This document shows positions 1 through 9,162 of a stretch of 64,000 nt of DNA, in pieces (the stretch's first letter is position 1; every line of letters starts with the position of its first letter). The DNA is from Bremerella sp. TYQ1. Lineage in GTDB: Bacteria; Planctomycetota; Planctomycetia; Pirellulales; Pirellulaceae. The stretch spans positions 2,232,001 to 2,296,000 of the forward strand of contig NZ_CP083740.1 in assembly GCF_020150455.1 (NCBI RefSeq), read 5' to 3'. Position numbers and translations under genes: made by a program. The notes beneath the pieces are model-generated. The model had not been told where the DNA came from. It worked only from the letters and a program-made list of their open reading frames with translations, and did not search any database.

Positions 1-2
1 GC

Positions 3-92
3 AAAGAGGCGTTCGAGATCTTGGAGCAGATGGTTCCACTAAAACTTAACGGGGAGATGGTCCGATGCTGGAAAGCATTGATGATGCCATAG
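3..92 (+). CDS. 3' end of an upstream gene (partial, uncertain)
   Basis: A frame is open from the left edge of the window to a TAG at 90-92 and reads as KEAFEILEQM followed by about 19 more residues. It would overlap the following PilZ gene by 28 bp, which is unusual but possible for cotranscribed genes. The helical, acidic beginning looks like real coding sequence; the last residues (ending KALMMP) are unremarkable. No family can be recognised from so little. It could equally be non-coding leader of the next gene. Confidence 0.3.
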   Translation, partial: KEAFEILEQMVPLKLNGEMVRCWKALMMP

Positions 93-529
93 CAAGCGGC
101 CTGCCGAGACAGGGCGACAGTGCCTTTGAACGTGCGATTCGCAACGTGCCGTTCAATGTGCAGATTCCCCGCTCGAAGCTGGAAGCATTAGGCAAGTCAG
201 GCCCTTCGACGCCGATGGTGACCGATCAGCGGCGTCACATTCGTTTCCGTCAGCTGAAACGTTGTTTGCTTCGCTACGAAGCAACATACCCCAAAGTGCC
301 TCGACATGCCGACCTGTTTCAGGCGTTGATCATCAATGTCTCGAAGGAAGGAATCGGACTGCTGCACGAAGAACAGCTTTATCCCAAAGAGCGTTTTCAT
401 TTACGCGTTGAAGGATATGGACTGTTGCGACTGACCGTGGCACGATGCCAGAAGCTGGGCCCGCGCTGCTACGAAATTGGTGCCGTAGGAGATCGTCCGC
501 TGGACGTGAAAACACTGATCGGGCTTTAG
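65..529 (+). CDS. PilZ-domain protein (first of two paralogs)
   Basis: A 154-residue protein with the two hallmarks of the PilZ cyclic-di-GMP binding fold: an RxxxR motif (R56-R60, within RRHIR) and an N-x-S-x-x-G motif (NVSKEG, residues 91-96, in place of the usual D-x-S-x-x-G). No signal peptide or membrane segment is seen, so it is probably a cytoplasmic effector or adaptor. Its N-terminal segment (PFNVQIPRS near residue 29) and its GIGLLH stretch recur in the protein at 1044-1505, so the two are paralogs. PilZ assignment is by motif; binding of c-di-GMP is inferred from the family. Confidence 0.7.
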   Translation: MLESIDDAIASGLPRQGDSAFERAIRNVPFNVQIPRSKLEALGKSGPSTPMVTDQRRHIRFRQLKRCLLRYEATYPKVPRHADLFQALIINVSKEGIGLLHEEQLYPKERFHLRVEGYGLLRLTVARCQKLGPRCYEIGAVGDRPLDVKTLIGL

Positions 530-606
530 TCCACCGCTGCGAACCACGCCATTTGCTCGCGTGTCCAGTCAGCTTTCTGGGAGCCTTCTTTCTGGAAGTC
601 GAAACG

Positions 607-897
607 ATGAGCCTGGACCGAGCAGCTGAAGAGATTGAACGATGGTATGCCGATCGCTGCGACGGGCAATGGGAACATAAACTTGGGGTTCGGATCGAAA
701 CGACCGACAACCCTGGTTGGCTGGCGACGTTTGACGTATTGCCACTGGACTCTTCTAAACTGGCCGACGTACTGGGGAGTCTTCTACGCGAGCATCAGGC
801 CCAAGTCAGTACCGATGGGAAATTGGTACGTATCTTCGCTCCGCATCTGCAGCAATGCCTTCTCGCGGTCGAGGTGGTACTCAAGTGCCAAGCCTGA
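607..897 (+). CDS. Imm53-family immunity-like protein
   Basis: A 96-residue acidic protein opening with MSLDRAAEEIERWYADRCDG and then EH-x-GVRIETTDNPGW. The WY..RCDG.WEH..GVRIET.DNPGW pattern is the signature I associate with the Imm53 family, predicted immunity proteins of polymorphic toxin systems. The open frame extends upstream to 445, but that part overlaps the previous gene and is Arg/Cys-rich, so the ATG at 607 is chosen. No toxin or secretion gene is adjacent; instead it sits between two PilZ paralogs. It may be an orphan immunity gene or a domesticated copy with another role. Confidence 0.7.
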   Translation: MSLDRAAEEIERWYADRCDGQWEHKLGVRIETTDNPGWLATFDVLPLDSSKLADVLGSLLREHQAQVSTDGKLVRIFAPHLQQCLLAVEVVLKCQA

Positions 898-1043
898 GCA
901 ATCGTTACGTTCGTCACAACCCGATGCTTGTGTGGCAATTTACGAGCCACGCGGAGAGCAACACCAATTCGCGAGCTAGTTTTTTCATATCGCGTTAGAG
1001 AAACGCTGAAAACCTTTCTTTCACTTGCTGCTTGGCCGACGAT

Positions 1044-1505
1044 ATGAACTCGCTGGATGGCATCATGGCTCCAGAACATCCCGAGATGGACGAACAAACG
1101 TTTCAGCAGGTGCTCAGTCGCCTACCGATCAACGTCCGCGTGCCTCGGTCGCTTCAGGGGCTGCTAACGCCGGACGAGATCACCGCTTCGTGCTATGCCG
1201 ATCAACGTCAGTTTGCCCGGTTCAACAAGTTGAGCCGCGGACTGCTTAAGCGTGACGAGCAGCGTCCCAGCGAAGAAGATGCGCCAGCTTGGCACTTGGT
1301 GCTGATCACCGACATCTCGCGACTGGGAATCGGTCTGCTGCACAGCGAACCGCTTGCGCCTGGGCCGGAGCGAAACCTTTGGATCAGCGGTCCAGAGAAC
1401 GTCCGATTTCATGTCGTTCGCTGCACCCGCGTTAACGATCAGTGCTACCGAATCGGTGCGAGATTGACCGAGCCGTTTCAAGCGAAGTCGCTGCGTCGAC
1501 TGTAA
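1044..1505 (+). CDS. PilZ-domain protein (second paralog)
   Basis: A 153-residue paralog of the protein at 65-529. It has RxxxR (R55-R59, RQFAR) and a canonical D-x-S-x-x-G (DISRLG, residues 90-95), followed by the same GIGLLH stretch, so its c-di-GMP binding motifs are closer to consensus than in the first copy. The N-terminal LPINVRVPRS matches PFNVQIPRS of the paralog. The ATG at 1044 is preferred to an in-frame TTG at 1032; no clear ribosome binding site supports either. No signal peptide or membrane helix. Probably a cytoplasmic c-di-GMP effector; the partner is unknown. Confidence 0.7.
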   Translation: MNSLDGIMAPEHPEMDEQTFQQVLSRLPINVRVPRSLQGLLTPDEITASCYADQRQFARFNKLSRGLLKRDEQRPSEEDAPAWHLVLITDISRLGIGLLHSEPLAPGPERNLWISGPENVRFHVVRCTRVNDQCYRIGARLTEPFQAKSLRRL

Positions 1506-1884
1506 TTCTTCCGAATTTTTGCTTGGCTCAATCATCAAGCCTTCTCTCAGGATCTGGTTACCGAGGGCAGGCGAAGCGTCTCCTCGGCGGTTGGCCCTTT
1601 GACATGGCGATTTCTGATCGAGACAGGCAAGTTGCCCCCCAAAGTTGTCCTTCTGCTTGCTTCGTGGCGTTAACTTTCCTACGCTACGAGAAAGAAATAA
1701 CGCCTGACGCGAGCAGAATTTAGCTCGGCGAAATGGATTCCTGAAACGGCGGCTTGAGCAGTTTCGTTTAACCTGTCGCGTTTCGACCGACTGCGGCGGC
1801 ACATGTCAGCGTTGGCTGGTTTGCCTGGCCGACGTTGGCTACGCTTTAGCTTTCACGGACAACGCTCTGAAGACTTCTCCCAGT
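1506..1884. other. Intergenic region with one long hairpin
   Basis: About 380 bp between the second PilZ gene and the lipoprotein gene. No convincing ORF on either strand. It holds an inverted repeat at 1666-1704 (listed separately). The promoter of the downstream lipoprotein gene presumably lies here, but I see no clear -35/-10 pair. Confidence 0.5.
1666..1704 (+). repeat. Two-part inverted repeat (stem-loop)
   Basis: GGCGTTA (1666-1672) pairs with TAACGCC (1698-1704) and, inside it, CTTTC (1674-1678) pairs with GAAAG (1690-1694), leaving an 11-nt loop. There is no T-run on either side, so it is not a classical intrinsic terminator. It could be a Rho-independent-like stop of the PilZ transcript without a U-tract, or a leader element. 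Confidence 0.45.
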
Positions 1885-4551
1885 ATGGCATCAACAATCG
1901 ACTCGGCGCGAAACGAATTCACTCCGCTGTTGGCGACTCCCTCGCGCCGCCGGTGGCTTACTGCGTTTCTTCTTTTCGGCATGTTGATGACAACCGGTTG
2001 CTCTGGTTGTTTTGAGCCTGCCGAAACGTTGGAAGAACGCCAAGAGCGTTTGAAAAAAGAAGAAACCAAAGAAGACTTCGAGCCCCCCCAGCTGAACGTC
2101 TTACCGTCGGATGATCGGCGAACACAGCTTAACCGCGTAAAGCCAGGGCACTGGACCAACGTCAGCACGCTGATGAAGGCCAACAATTTCGACTTCCGCG
2201 GCGAGCTTTACGCTTGGACGGTTGACTCGAACAACACCCCGGTCCCCATTACCGACACCGACTATTTCTTCACGGCCACGCGACCGTTAGCTCTCCCCAA
2301 AGGACAAGAGCGCTGGTCTGACTTGCTCTTTTATCCGCCGCTGATTGCCCGTAACAGTTCGCAGTCGAGAATGTTCGCATGCGATCTTCGCCCGACCGGA
2401 GGTGGCCGTCCGGTGCTAGTCGATCGCTTGGCGACAACGCGAATGTATCCCCAGGAATATTACATGGTGGTGCTCGCGAGCGCCTCCGATGAGTACCAAT
2501 TCCTGGAAGTGACCGACGTCGTTCGCCCGCTGCATCCACCACTGCTACAACAGGAAACGGCTCCGCACTATCGCCTGGTCCTTCCGAAAACGGTCGATCG
2601 TGTTTCGATTCCCGAAAACCCCATGGCGTGGACATCGATCGCGTATGTCTTTTGGGATGGTATCGATCCAGAATTGTTGTCGCTCGACCAGCAACAATCG
2701 ATGCTCGACTGGCTGCACTTTGGTGGTCAACTGATCATCAGTGGCCCTGATTCACTCGATCGCCTGAAGCTCAGCTTCCTGGGCGATTATCTTCCAGCAG
2801 ACGATGCCGGCAGCGTAGAACTGGGACAAGATCGGTTCGACGTCTGGAACAAAGAGTTCGTCACGACCGAACGCATTTACGAAAGTAACACGTGGCAAAA
2901 CCTTCGCTACGAAATTGACCTCCGCGCTGGCGCACTACGGGGTTCAGAGTTGAAGCTCCGCCCCGAGGGAAGCTTTATTCCCAAGACTGGCGACTTGGTA
3001 GCCGAACGCCGCGTGGGACGGGGCCGCATTGCCGTCACGGCGTTTCAAATTCGTTCGCCCGACATCTCGCGGAATTGGAAGAACTTCGATTCGTTTCTGA
3101 ACAATGTGCTTCTACGCCGTCCTCCCCGCAAGTTTCGCAAGACCGACGACGAAACGGCCGTCAACGCTTGGGCCGATTCTTATGCGGTCAACGATCCACG
3201 TCTGGTGACCTCGCTTCGATTTATGAGCCGCGATCTGGCCAACTTGATGCCGGTCTATCAGCAGCGTGATGCCAACTTAGTGGGTAGTCTCGATCCCGCG
3301 GAAACTGAGGTAGAAGAAGTCGCTCCGGAAACGACCAACGACATTGCCATTGATGAGGATGAAGCCCAGAGGCTTGCCGATGTCGAAGCAGAAATGAAGC
3401 TGAGCGAACGTGAACTGAACATTCAAAACTTCTCTGGCTACACTTACGACAATCAGTCAGGCGTCGCAGGCTGGAGCGACGCAAGTGGCATCTCGACTGC
3501 CGCCCGAGAGTGCCTCCGGGAAGCGGCTGGCATTAGCATTCCCAGCGGCAACTTCGTCCTCCGCGTCACCGCCGGCTACTTGCTTGTGCTTGTGCCGCTC
3601 AACTGGCTCGTCTTCTGGATAATGGGACGTGTCGAATGGGCTTGGATCGCAGCGCCGATCATTGCCATCGTCGGGGCCGTTTGCGTGATCAAGCTGGCCG
3701 AACTCGATATCGGCTTCGCGCGCAGCCGTACCGAGATTGCGTTTCTCGAAGCACACGCCGGCTATCACCGGGCACATCTAACGCGATTCACGTCGCTTTA
3801 CACCTCGCTCAGCACGACGTACGACATGACGTTCACAGAATCGTCGGCGGTCGCGTTGCCGTTTGGTCGCGGGTCCGATGCTTTTAGCAATCAGTCGCGC
3901 CGCTTTGGCGATGGCTTCAGCGAAGTACGGTACCACCAGGAAGGTGGCGATGTTCAACTGAGCGGTGTGCGTGTCGCGTCGAACTCGTCGACGATGATCC
4001 ATAGCGAGTACTTCCTGTCGGCGTCGATCCAACCGATGTTTACCTGGTCGGTTGACGAAAACCTGAATGGAACGTTGAGCTACAACTCGGAACAAACGCT
4101 GCACGATGTCGGGATTCTGCGGCGGAATCCGGAAACGAATCAGCTGGAAGCGGCTTGGGTTGGTGATCTTTTACCGGAAGCGGAAGAGGCCATTCGGTTC
4201 ACGTCAGTAGAAGATGAATGGAAGCTGTTCGAGCAGTGGTCCGAGTCGCCGGTTCTGTCGGTCACGCCGACCACAGGCGAAGTCAATCTGCGTCACTTGT
4301 TGAATGCGGTCAAAGATGTTCGCCAACTGAAACAAGGCGAGACACGCTTGATTGGCTGGACAGAGGAAGACATGCCGGGCCTTTCCATTTCGCCGGCAGC
4401 CAATCAGCGAACCATTCGTACGATGGTCGTGGGGCACCTTCAACATGCCAACCTTCCGGCGCCACGTCGCGATGCCAACACGCGGCGTTTCCTGGGGATG
4501 GAACCAACTCAATTGCAGTCCATCGAACTTGACGCGATCGACAATTTGTAA
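1885..4551 (+). CDS. Large membrane-anchored lipoprotein, ABC-system partner
   Basis: An 888-residue protein. The N-terminus has a basic patch, a hydrophobic stretch and a Cys at 39 (MTTGCSGC), a possible lipoprotein or type I signal. Residues about 60-430 are extracytoplasmic and include a segment (LDWLHFGGQLIISGPDSLD, about residues 275-295) reminiscent of class I glutamine amidotransferase-like folds seen in GldG/DUF4159-type proteins. Two membrane helices lie at about 555-605 (GYLLVLVPLNWLVFWIMG and APIIAIVGAVCVIKLAEL), followed by a 280-residue C-terminal domain. The ABC ATPase starts 32 bp downstream, so the two are probably an operon. Exact function unknown; I do not recognise a named family with certainty. 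Confidence 0.6.
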   Translation: MASTIDSARNEFTPLLATPSRRRWLTAFLLFGMLMTTGCSGCFEPAETLEERQERLKKEETKEDFEPPQLNVLPSDDRRTQLNRVKPGHWTNVSTLMKANNFDFRGELYAWTVDSNNTPVPITDTDYFFTATRPLALPKGQERWSDLLFYPPLIARNSSQSRMFACDLRPTGGGRPVLVDRLATTRMYPQEYYMVVLASASDEYQFLEVTDVVRPLHPPLLQQETAPHYRLVLPKTVDRVSIPENPMAWTSIAYVFWDGIDPELLSLDQQQSMLDWLHFGGQLIISGPDSLDRLKLSFLGDYLPADDAGSVELGQDRFDVWNKEFVTTERIYESNTWQNLRYEIDLRAGALRGSELKLRPEGSFIPKTGDLVAERRVGRGRIAVTAFQIRSPDISRNWKNFDSFLNNVLLRRPPRKFRKTDDETAVNAWADSYAVNDPRLVTSLRFMSRDLANLMPVYQQRDANLVGSLDPAETEVEEVAPETTNDIAIDEDEAQRLADVEAEMKLSERELNIQNFSGYTYDNQSGVAGWSDASGISTAARECLREAAGISIPSGNFVLRVTAGYLLVLVPLNWLVFWIMGRVEWAWIAAPIIAIVGAVCVIKLAELDIGFARSRTEIAFLEAHAGYHRAHLTRFTSLYTSLSTTYDMTFTESSAVALPFGRGSDAFSNQSRRFGDGFSEVRYHQEGGDVQLSGVRVASNSSTMIHSEYFLSASIQPMFTWSVDENLNGTLSYNSEQTLHDVGILRRNPETNQLEAAWVGDLLPEAEEAIRFTSVEDEWKLFEQWSESPVLSVTPTTGEVNLRHLLNAVKDVRQLKQGETRLIGWTEEDMPGLSISPAANQRTIRTMVVGHLQHANLPAPRRDANTRRFLGMEPTQLQSIELDAIDNL

Positions 4552-4583
4552 CTATTGCTTACGCACCTTCAGGACGAACCTCG

Positions 4584-5510
4584 ATGATTGAACTAGTCGA
4601 TTTCGGCAAAGACTATGGCGACTTCACCGCAGTCAAATGCCTGAACCTGAAGATCGACGCCGGCGAAATGTTTGGCTTTATCGGTCCGAACGGCGCCGGC
4701 AAGAGTACCAGCATCCGTTTTCTCGCGACCCTTTTGCGTGCCTCGCGCGGGCAAGGTTTCGTCAACGGCTTTAACGTCGCCGATCAACCGATGGACGTGC
4801 GACATAGTGTCGGATACATGCCGGACAACTTCGGTGTGTACGACGGCATGAAAGTGTGGGAGTTCCTCGACTTCTTCGCGGTGGCCTACAAGATTCCTCG
4901 CAGCCGGCGCAAAGCAGTCATTACCGACGTGCTGGAACTGCTCGACTTGACCCACAAGCGAAACGATTTCGTTAACGGACTTTCCCGCGGGATGAAGCAG
5001 CGGTTGTGCCTGGCCAAAACTTTGGTGCATGACCCACCGGTGCTGATTCTGGACGAACCTGCGAGTGGTTTGGATCCTCGAGCACGTTTGGAAGTGAAGG
5101 CGCTGCTCAAAGAACTTCGCAAGATGGGCAAGACGATTCTCATCTCGAGCCACATTCTGACCGAACTGGCCGACTGCTGTACCTCGATCGGGATCATCGA
5201 ACGAGGCGAGCTACTGATGAGTGGCAGCATCGAGGATGTCTATCGCCGTATTCGCAAGAACCGCATTATCAGCATCAAGTTCGTCGATGGTATGGACGCG
5301 GGCCTTTCGATCATTCGTAGCATGCCCGAATGCGTGGATGTCGATGTCGATCGCGGCCAGGTAACTTGCGAACTGCAAACGGACGACCAAGGGGTCGCGG
5401 CTCTCTTAAAGAAACTGGTCGACAACAAGATCAACGTTCGCACGTTCGCTGAAAAAGATCCGACGCTGGAAGATGTCTTTATGATGGTGACCAAAGGTTT
5501 GGTGACTTAA
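4584..5510 (+). CDS. ABC transporter ATP-binding protein
   Basis: A 308-residue ABC ATPase of the ABC-2/NatA/GldA-like type. It shows Walker A (GPNGAGKST, about residue 34), the signature motif as LSRGMKQRL, Walker B with VLILDEPASGLDP, and the switch His in LISSH. The C-terminal 80 residues are the accessory domain common in this subfamily. It begins 32 bp after the membrane lipoprotein gene, and no separate permease gene follows. The lipoprotein with two membrane helices may be the membrane partner or an associated GldG-like component; the substrate is unknown. Confidence 0.9.
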   Translation: MIELVDFGKDYGDFTAVKCLNLKIDAGEMFGFIGPNGAGKSTSIRFLATLLRASRGQGFVNGFNVADQPMDVRHSVGYMPDNFGVYDGMKVWEFLDFFAVAYKIPRSRRKAVITDVLELLDLTHKRNDFVNGLSRGMKQRLCLAKTLVHDPPVLILDEPASGLDPRARLEVKALLKELRKMGKTILISSHILTELADCCTSIGIIERGELLMSGSIEDVYRRIRKNRIISIKFVDGMDAGLSIIRSMPECVDVDVDRGQVTCELQTDDQGVAALLKKLVDNKINVRTFAEKDPTLEDVFMMVTKGLVT

Positions 5511-5602
5511 AACGAACAACCTTTTGTCGTGCGATGGCCACTACCGATTCGTGTGGGGCCATGGCTGCATAAAAGATCACTTCAACCGACAACGGAAGTA
5601 GG

Positions 5603-6088
5603 ATGCGATACGTTATCCGTGAGCGATTCTCGTCGTGGGGCGACGAATTTTACGTCTACAACGAACACCAGGATCCGATCTACGAGATCAAAGGGAAAGT
5701 CTTTTCGTGGGGGGATCAGCTCGCTTTTTGCGACATGCAAGGGCGAGAACTTGCCTACATCAAACAGCGGCTATTGTCGTTCATGCCGTGCTACGAGATA
5801 TATCACGGCGGTAAACTGTTCGCCGAGATGCACAAAGAGTTTACCTGGCTGAACCAGAAGTTTACGCTCGATGTGCCTGGCCCGAACGACTACACCATCG
5901 ACGGCAGTTTCTGGCTGCACGATTATCAGTTCAAGAGAAAAGGACAGATGGTCGCCGATGTCTCTAAGCCGTTTTGGACATGGAACGACACCTATGGCGT
6001 CGAAACCATTTCTGAGGAAGACGATGTCACGATTCTTTGCGCGTGCATCGTCATCGATCAGATACTTCACGACGAACGCCGCGATTAG
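5603..6088 (+). CDS. LURP-one-related (Tubby C-terminal-like) protein
   Basis: A 161-residue protein beginning MRYVIRERFSSWGDEFYVYN with repeated strand-turn units such as YEIKGKVFSWGDQLAF and IYHGGKLFAEMHKEF. This is the pattern of the LURP-one-related/YxjI family, which folds as a 12-stranded barrel like the Tubby C-terminal domain and is often membrane-lipid associated. It has no signal peptide. It lies 92 bp after the ABC ATPase on the same strand, so cotranscription is possible. Biological role in bacteria is not established. Confidence 0.75.
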   Translation: MRYVIRERFSSWGDEFYVYNEHQDPIYEIKGKVFSWGDQLAFCDMQGRELAYIKQRLLSFMPCYEIYHGGKLFAEMHKEFTWLNQKFTLDVPGPNDYTIDGSFWLHDYQFKRKGQMVADVSKPFWTWNDTYGVETISEEDDVTILCACIVIDQILHDERRD

Positions 6089-6103
6089 GCCGTCGTCGTC
6101 GGC

Positions 6104-6643
6104 TTACATGACGATGATCTGCGGGGAATCGCCTTGCTGATCGCGGCGTTCCCATTCGCGGCGAACTTCGCCCAGTCCGTAAGCACACAACTCGAACTCG
6201 TGGCTTAGTTTGCTGAGCAGTTCCGCTTCGCTCTCGGAGTGCTCCTCGGCAGACAGTTCGCTCGCTTTCGAGTAGGCCTGCTTGCCGACGACCCAGTAAT
6301 TGAGCAGGTGATCTTTTCGATCCGCCTTCTGCATTCTGGCGAGACTTTCCGGGTAAACACCGCTCCAGAACAAAAGGAAGTCCCCCACGTGATGGTGGAC
6401 AGATCGTTTTGCCTCGCCGATTCGCGCCTCGGCTTCGATCAGCATATCGGCCACTTCGGTCAATGGACGACCGGTCAGGCTGCGGACTTTGAAAACCATG
6501 TCGCTGCGTACGAATCGCATCAACAATCCGGTCAGGTAGTCGATCAAATCGGTATCCGGAACGCCCAGCTTGGCTTGGAACGTTTGCTCGGTGATGCCTG
6601 CAAAGAAGCGGTGCATCGGTGTGCTGTCATGGTCGGCATGCAT
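6104..6643 (-). CDS. Conserved hypothetical protein
   Basis: A 179-residue soluble, mostly helical protein with no signal peptide and no motif I can assign. The ATG at 6643 is chosen because a strong ribosome binding site (GGGAGGGG on the minus strand, about 6650-6657) precedes it at good spacing; an in-frame start at 6682 would give 13 more residues. It is convergent with the LURP-one gene, 15 bp apart. Recognisable segments are FFAGITEQTFQAKLGVPD and LLMRFVRSDMVFKVR. I believe similar proteins occur across planctomycetes, but I know no function. Confidence 0.65.
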   Translation of the reverse strand: MHADHDSTPMHRFFAGITEQTFQAKLGVPDTDLIDYLTGLLMRFVRSDMVFKVRSLTGRPLTEVADMLIEAEARIGEAKRSVHHHVGDFLLFWSGVYPESLARMQKADRKDHLLNYWVVGKQAYSKASELSAEEHSESEAELLSKLSHEFELCAYGLGEVRREWERRDQQGDSPQIIVM

Positions 6644-7009
6644 AGATGGTTCCCCTCCCGTACGTTTGATGTCGGTCAGCAAAACCCGTCAGGCTTTTGG
6701 CTCGTACGCCAAGCGATGCCGCATTGGTGGTATCGTCGTTGCCCGAAGGGTGAAGTCGTTTCCACACGCATGATGGGGCAAGATTGCAAGCGTCGTGCCG
6801 GATGGCCGTCGGCTCGCAAACGCACTAAAGCTACATTAATTTCGGCTAATAGTCTGAGTCAAGTTCAGTAATTTGCCTAATACAATTGTAGCTCGGAAAC
6901 TGCCAGAAGGTAGCTTTTGATTTCAGAAGCCAAATCGCTGAATGGCGAGAATACTCCCAGGTAAGCATGCCGAAGCGGACCACGGCATGGTACCGAAACG
7001 CGGAATGGC
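6644..7009. other. Intergenic region, probable promoter of the gene at 6643
   Basis: About 365 bp between the start of the hypothetical gene and the end of trpA, both on the minus strand. No convincing ORF. The part around 6830-6900 is AT-rich, with AGCTACA near 6828 and its inverted copy TGTAGCT near 6887. The promoter for the hypothetical gene presumably lies here, and any trpA terminator as well, but neither is clear. Confidence 0.4.
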
Positions 7010-7813
7010 CTAGCCATTGAGGGCATCGAGAAGTGAGTCTGCGTAGTCGCCTACTTCCTGAATGACTTCATCCTTGGGCTTGCTGTCCGCTTCGCAGAGA
7101 CGGCGGACGATGGCCGAACCGACGATGACGCCGTCGCATGCTTCCTTCAGCATATGGACATGTTCCGGTTTGTTGATTCCGAAACCAATGCAAATCGGCA
7201 GATCGGTTTGGCTTTTGAGCCACTTGACGTTGTCGACGATATCAGGCGGCAACTCGGTGCGTTCGCCGGTGATGCCTGCGACGGAAACGTAATAGATGAA
7301 CCCCGTCGACGTTTCAACGATCTTCTTGGCACGTTCTTTGGAGGTGGTTGGCGTGACCAATTGAATCAGGCTGAAATCTCGCTGCTTGCAAAGCTTGGCG
7401 AACGCGTCTGATTCTTCGACCAACAAGTCTGGAACAATCGCCCCACTGACTCCGGCAGCTTGAGCAGCATCGAGGAACTGCTCGGGGCCGTGACGGTGAA
7501 TGATCGCATAACTGATCATCGTTACGACAGGGCAGGGGAGGGTCGGCGTGACGCTGCCGATGGTGTCGAGAATGGACTTGAGTTTGATCTTCTTGTCCAG
7601 AGCCCGCGTATAGGAAGCCTGAATGACTGGACCATCGGCGATGGGATCGCTGTAGGGAATACCCACTTCGCAAACGGCAGCACCACGCTTGCCCAGTTCG
7701 GTTAGAGCCGCGGCGGTAATTTCCAACGATGGATCGCCAGCGGTGACAAACGGCACAAGGGCCTTCTTGTTTTGCTGACGCAGGTTTTCAAAAGCTCGAT
7801 CGACTGCGGACAT
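7010..7813 (-). CDS. trpA: Tryptophan synthase alpha subunit
   Basis: A 267-residue TIM-barrel enzyme that cleaves indole-3-glycerol phosphate to indole and glyceraldehyde-3-phosphate and channels indole to TrpB. Visible family motifs: LVPFVTAGDPSLE near the N-terminus with the catalytic-Glu region (VCEVGIPYSDPIADGPVIQ), the catalytic Asp region (VPDLLVEES) and the phosphate site GFGINKPEH and GVIVGSAIV. The ATG at 7813 gives the normal family length; an in-frame TTG at 7831 would add six residues. It follows trpB by about 56 bp on the same strand, so the two form a trpBA operon. No other trp genes are in the window. Confidence 0.97.
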   Translation of the reverse strand: MSAVDRAFENLRQQNKKALVPFVTAGDPSLEITAAALTELGKRGAAVCEVGIPYSDPIADGPVIQASYTRALDKKIKLKSILDTIGSVTPTLPCPVVTMISYAIIHRHGPEQFLDAAQAAGVSGAIVPDLLVEESDAFAKLCKQRDFSLIQLVTPTTSKERAKKIVETSTGFIYYVSVAGITGERTELPPDIVDNVKWLKSQTDLPICIGFGINKPEHVHMLKEACDGVIVGSAIVRRLCEADSKPKDEVIQEVGDYADSLLDALNG

Positions 7814-7869
7814 CAGGTTATCAGCCTTCAAGTGGTTGGTTGAAAATTACGTTGGTGTGCCAATAGCTT

Positions 7870-9096
7870 TTAGTATTTCACGCCCTTCAAGCGAGCGATT
7901 TCGGCGGCGTCTTTATCGCCCCGGCCAGAAAGACAGACAAGAACGACTTCGTCCTTCGGCATCTTGGCGGCGACTTCCATCGCTTTGGCGACCGCATGCG
8001 AAGACTCGAGGGCCGGCAGAATACCTTCCGATGCGGCCAACGCGTCGAAACCTTTCATCGCGTCGTCATCTTCGCAGCAGGTGTACTCGACACGCCCGGT
8101 TGCCTTCCAGTAGCTGTGCTCGGGACCGACGCCAGGATAATCGAGACCGGCCGACATCGAATGGACGTCGCACGTCTGACCATCTTCGTCCTGCATCACA
8201 AAGCTGTAGCTACCATGCAGCACGCCAGGCTCGCCGTAGGTAAGAGGCGAAGCATGATCGCCGGCGTTGGGACCGCGACCGCCTGCCTCGACGCCGATCA
8301 GTTCGACTTCTTTGTCTTCCACAAACGGATAGAACATACCAGCCGCATTGCTGCCACCGCCGACGCACGCGACAACTTTGTTCGGTAGCTTGCCGAGACG
8401 CTCGAGGCTTTGCTCGCGGGCTTCGTCACCAATCACTGCCTGGAAATCGCGGACGATGCGTGGAAACGGATGGGGACCAACAACGCTGCCGAGAATGTAG
8501 TGCGTGTCCTCGACCGAGGACATCCAATCACGCATCGCTTCGTTAATGGCATCACGCAGCGTTCGCGACCCGGTCGTCACCGGCCGTACTTCCGCGCCGA
8601 GCAATTTCATGCTGAAGACGTTCGGAGCCTGGCGTCGGATGTCTTCTTCGCCCATGTAAACGACGCATGGAATGCCGAAGTGAGCACATGCGGTTGCCGT
8701 GGCGACACCATGCTGCCCAGCTCCGGTTTCAGCAATCACACGCTTCTTGCCCATGCGAAGCGTCAGCAAAGCCTGGCCGAGAGTGTTGTTGATTTTGTGA
8801 GCGCCGGTGTGATTGGTATCTTCTCGCTTGAGCCAGATTTGAGCTCCACCCACTTGTTCGCTCAGCCGCTTGGCATGATAGAACGGGGAAGGGCGGCCCA
8901 CGAAATCACGCAGCAAACCCTTCAGTTCCTCAAAGAACGTCGGATCTTGCACGGCCTTTTCGTATTCCGCCGCCAACTGATCGAGTGCCTGCGTCAGCGT
9001 TTCAGGGACGTATCGCCCCCCGAACGGACCAAAGCGGCCAGCGGGATCGGGCACGTTACGACTGGCGGTACCTAGACTTTCCATCGGCGGATCCAT
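7870..9096 (-). CDS. trpB: Tryptophan synthase beta subunit
   Basis: A 408-residue PLP enzyme that condenses indole with serine to make tryptophan. The N-terminus has the typical [15 protein letters not shown]. The PLP lysine lies in the motif [10 protein letters not shown], and the phosphate-binding glycine loop is [12 protein letters not shown]. Length and motifs are those of TrpB1. An internal ATG at 9084 is an alternative start. It heads the trpBA pair, and the 60 bp before its start contain strong hairpins (listed separately) that could be a leader control element. Confidence 0.97.
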   Translation of the reverse strand: MDPPMESLGTASRNVPDPAGRFGPFGGRYVPETLTQALDQLAAEYEKAVQDPTFFEELKGLLRDFVGRPSPFYHAKRLSEQVGGAQIWLKREDTNHTGAHKINNTLGQALLTLRMGKKRVIAETGAGQHGVATATACAHFGIPCVVYMGEEDIRRQAPNVFSMKLLGAEVRPVTTGSRTLRDAINEAMRDWMSSVEDTHYILGSVVGPHPFPRIVRDFQAVIGDEAREQSLERLGKLPNKVVACVGGGSNAAGMFYPFVEDKEVELIGVEAGGRGPNAGDHASPLTYGEPGVLHGSYSFVMQDEDGQTCDVHSMSAGLDYPGVGPEHSYWKATGRVEYTCCEDDDAMKGFDALAASEGILPALESSHAVAKAMEVAAKMPKDEVVLVCLSGRGDKDAAEIARLKGVKY

Positions 9097-9117
9097 GTGT
9101 CACGATTTTGGGAATGA

Positions 9118-9162
9118 CGTCGCAGCGGGATCGCTCCCAATATGCGACGCAGGTGCCTGCGT
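9118..9162 (-). promoter_or_regulatory. Structured leader upstream of trpBA
   Basis: Two overlapping stem-loops lie just 5' of trpB. The first pairs CGTCGCA (9118-9124) with TGCGACG (9143-9149), with an inner GGGA/TCCC stem. The second pairs ACGCAGG (9147-9153) with CCTGCGT (9156-9162). They share three bases, so they may compete. No U-run follows, and no Trp-rich leader peptide was found, so this is not a classical trp attenuator. A role in translational or processing control is only inferred. Confidence 0.4.

Noticed and set aside
1164..1802. A 212-codon minus-strand frame near the second PilZ gene
   Set aside because: It overlaps the PilZ gene in antisense and its sequence is Arg/Ser/Gln-rich without protein-like order.
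8410..9075. A 221-codon plus-strand frame over trpB
   Set aside because: Antisense shadow of trpB.
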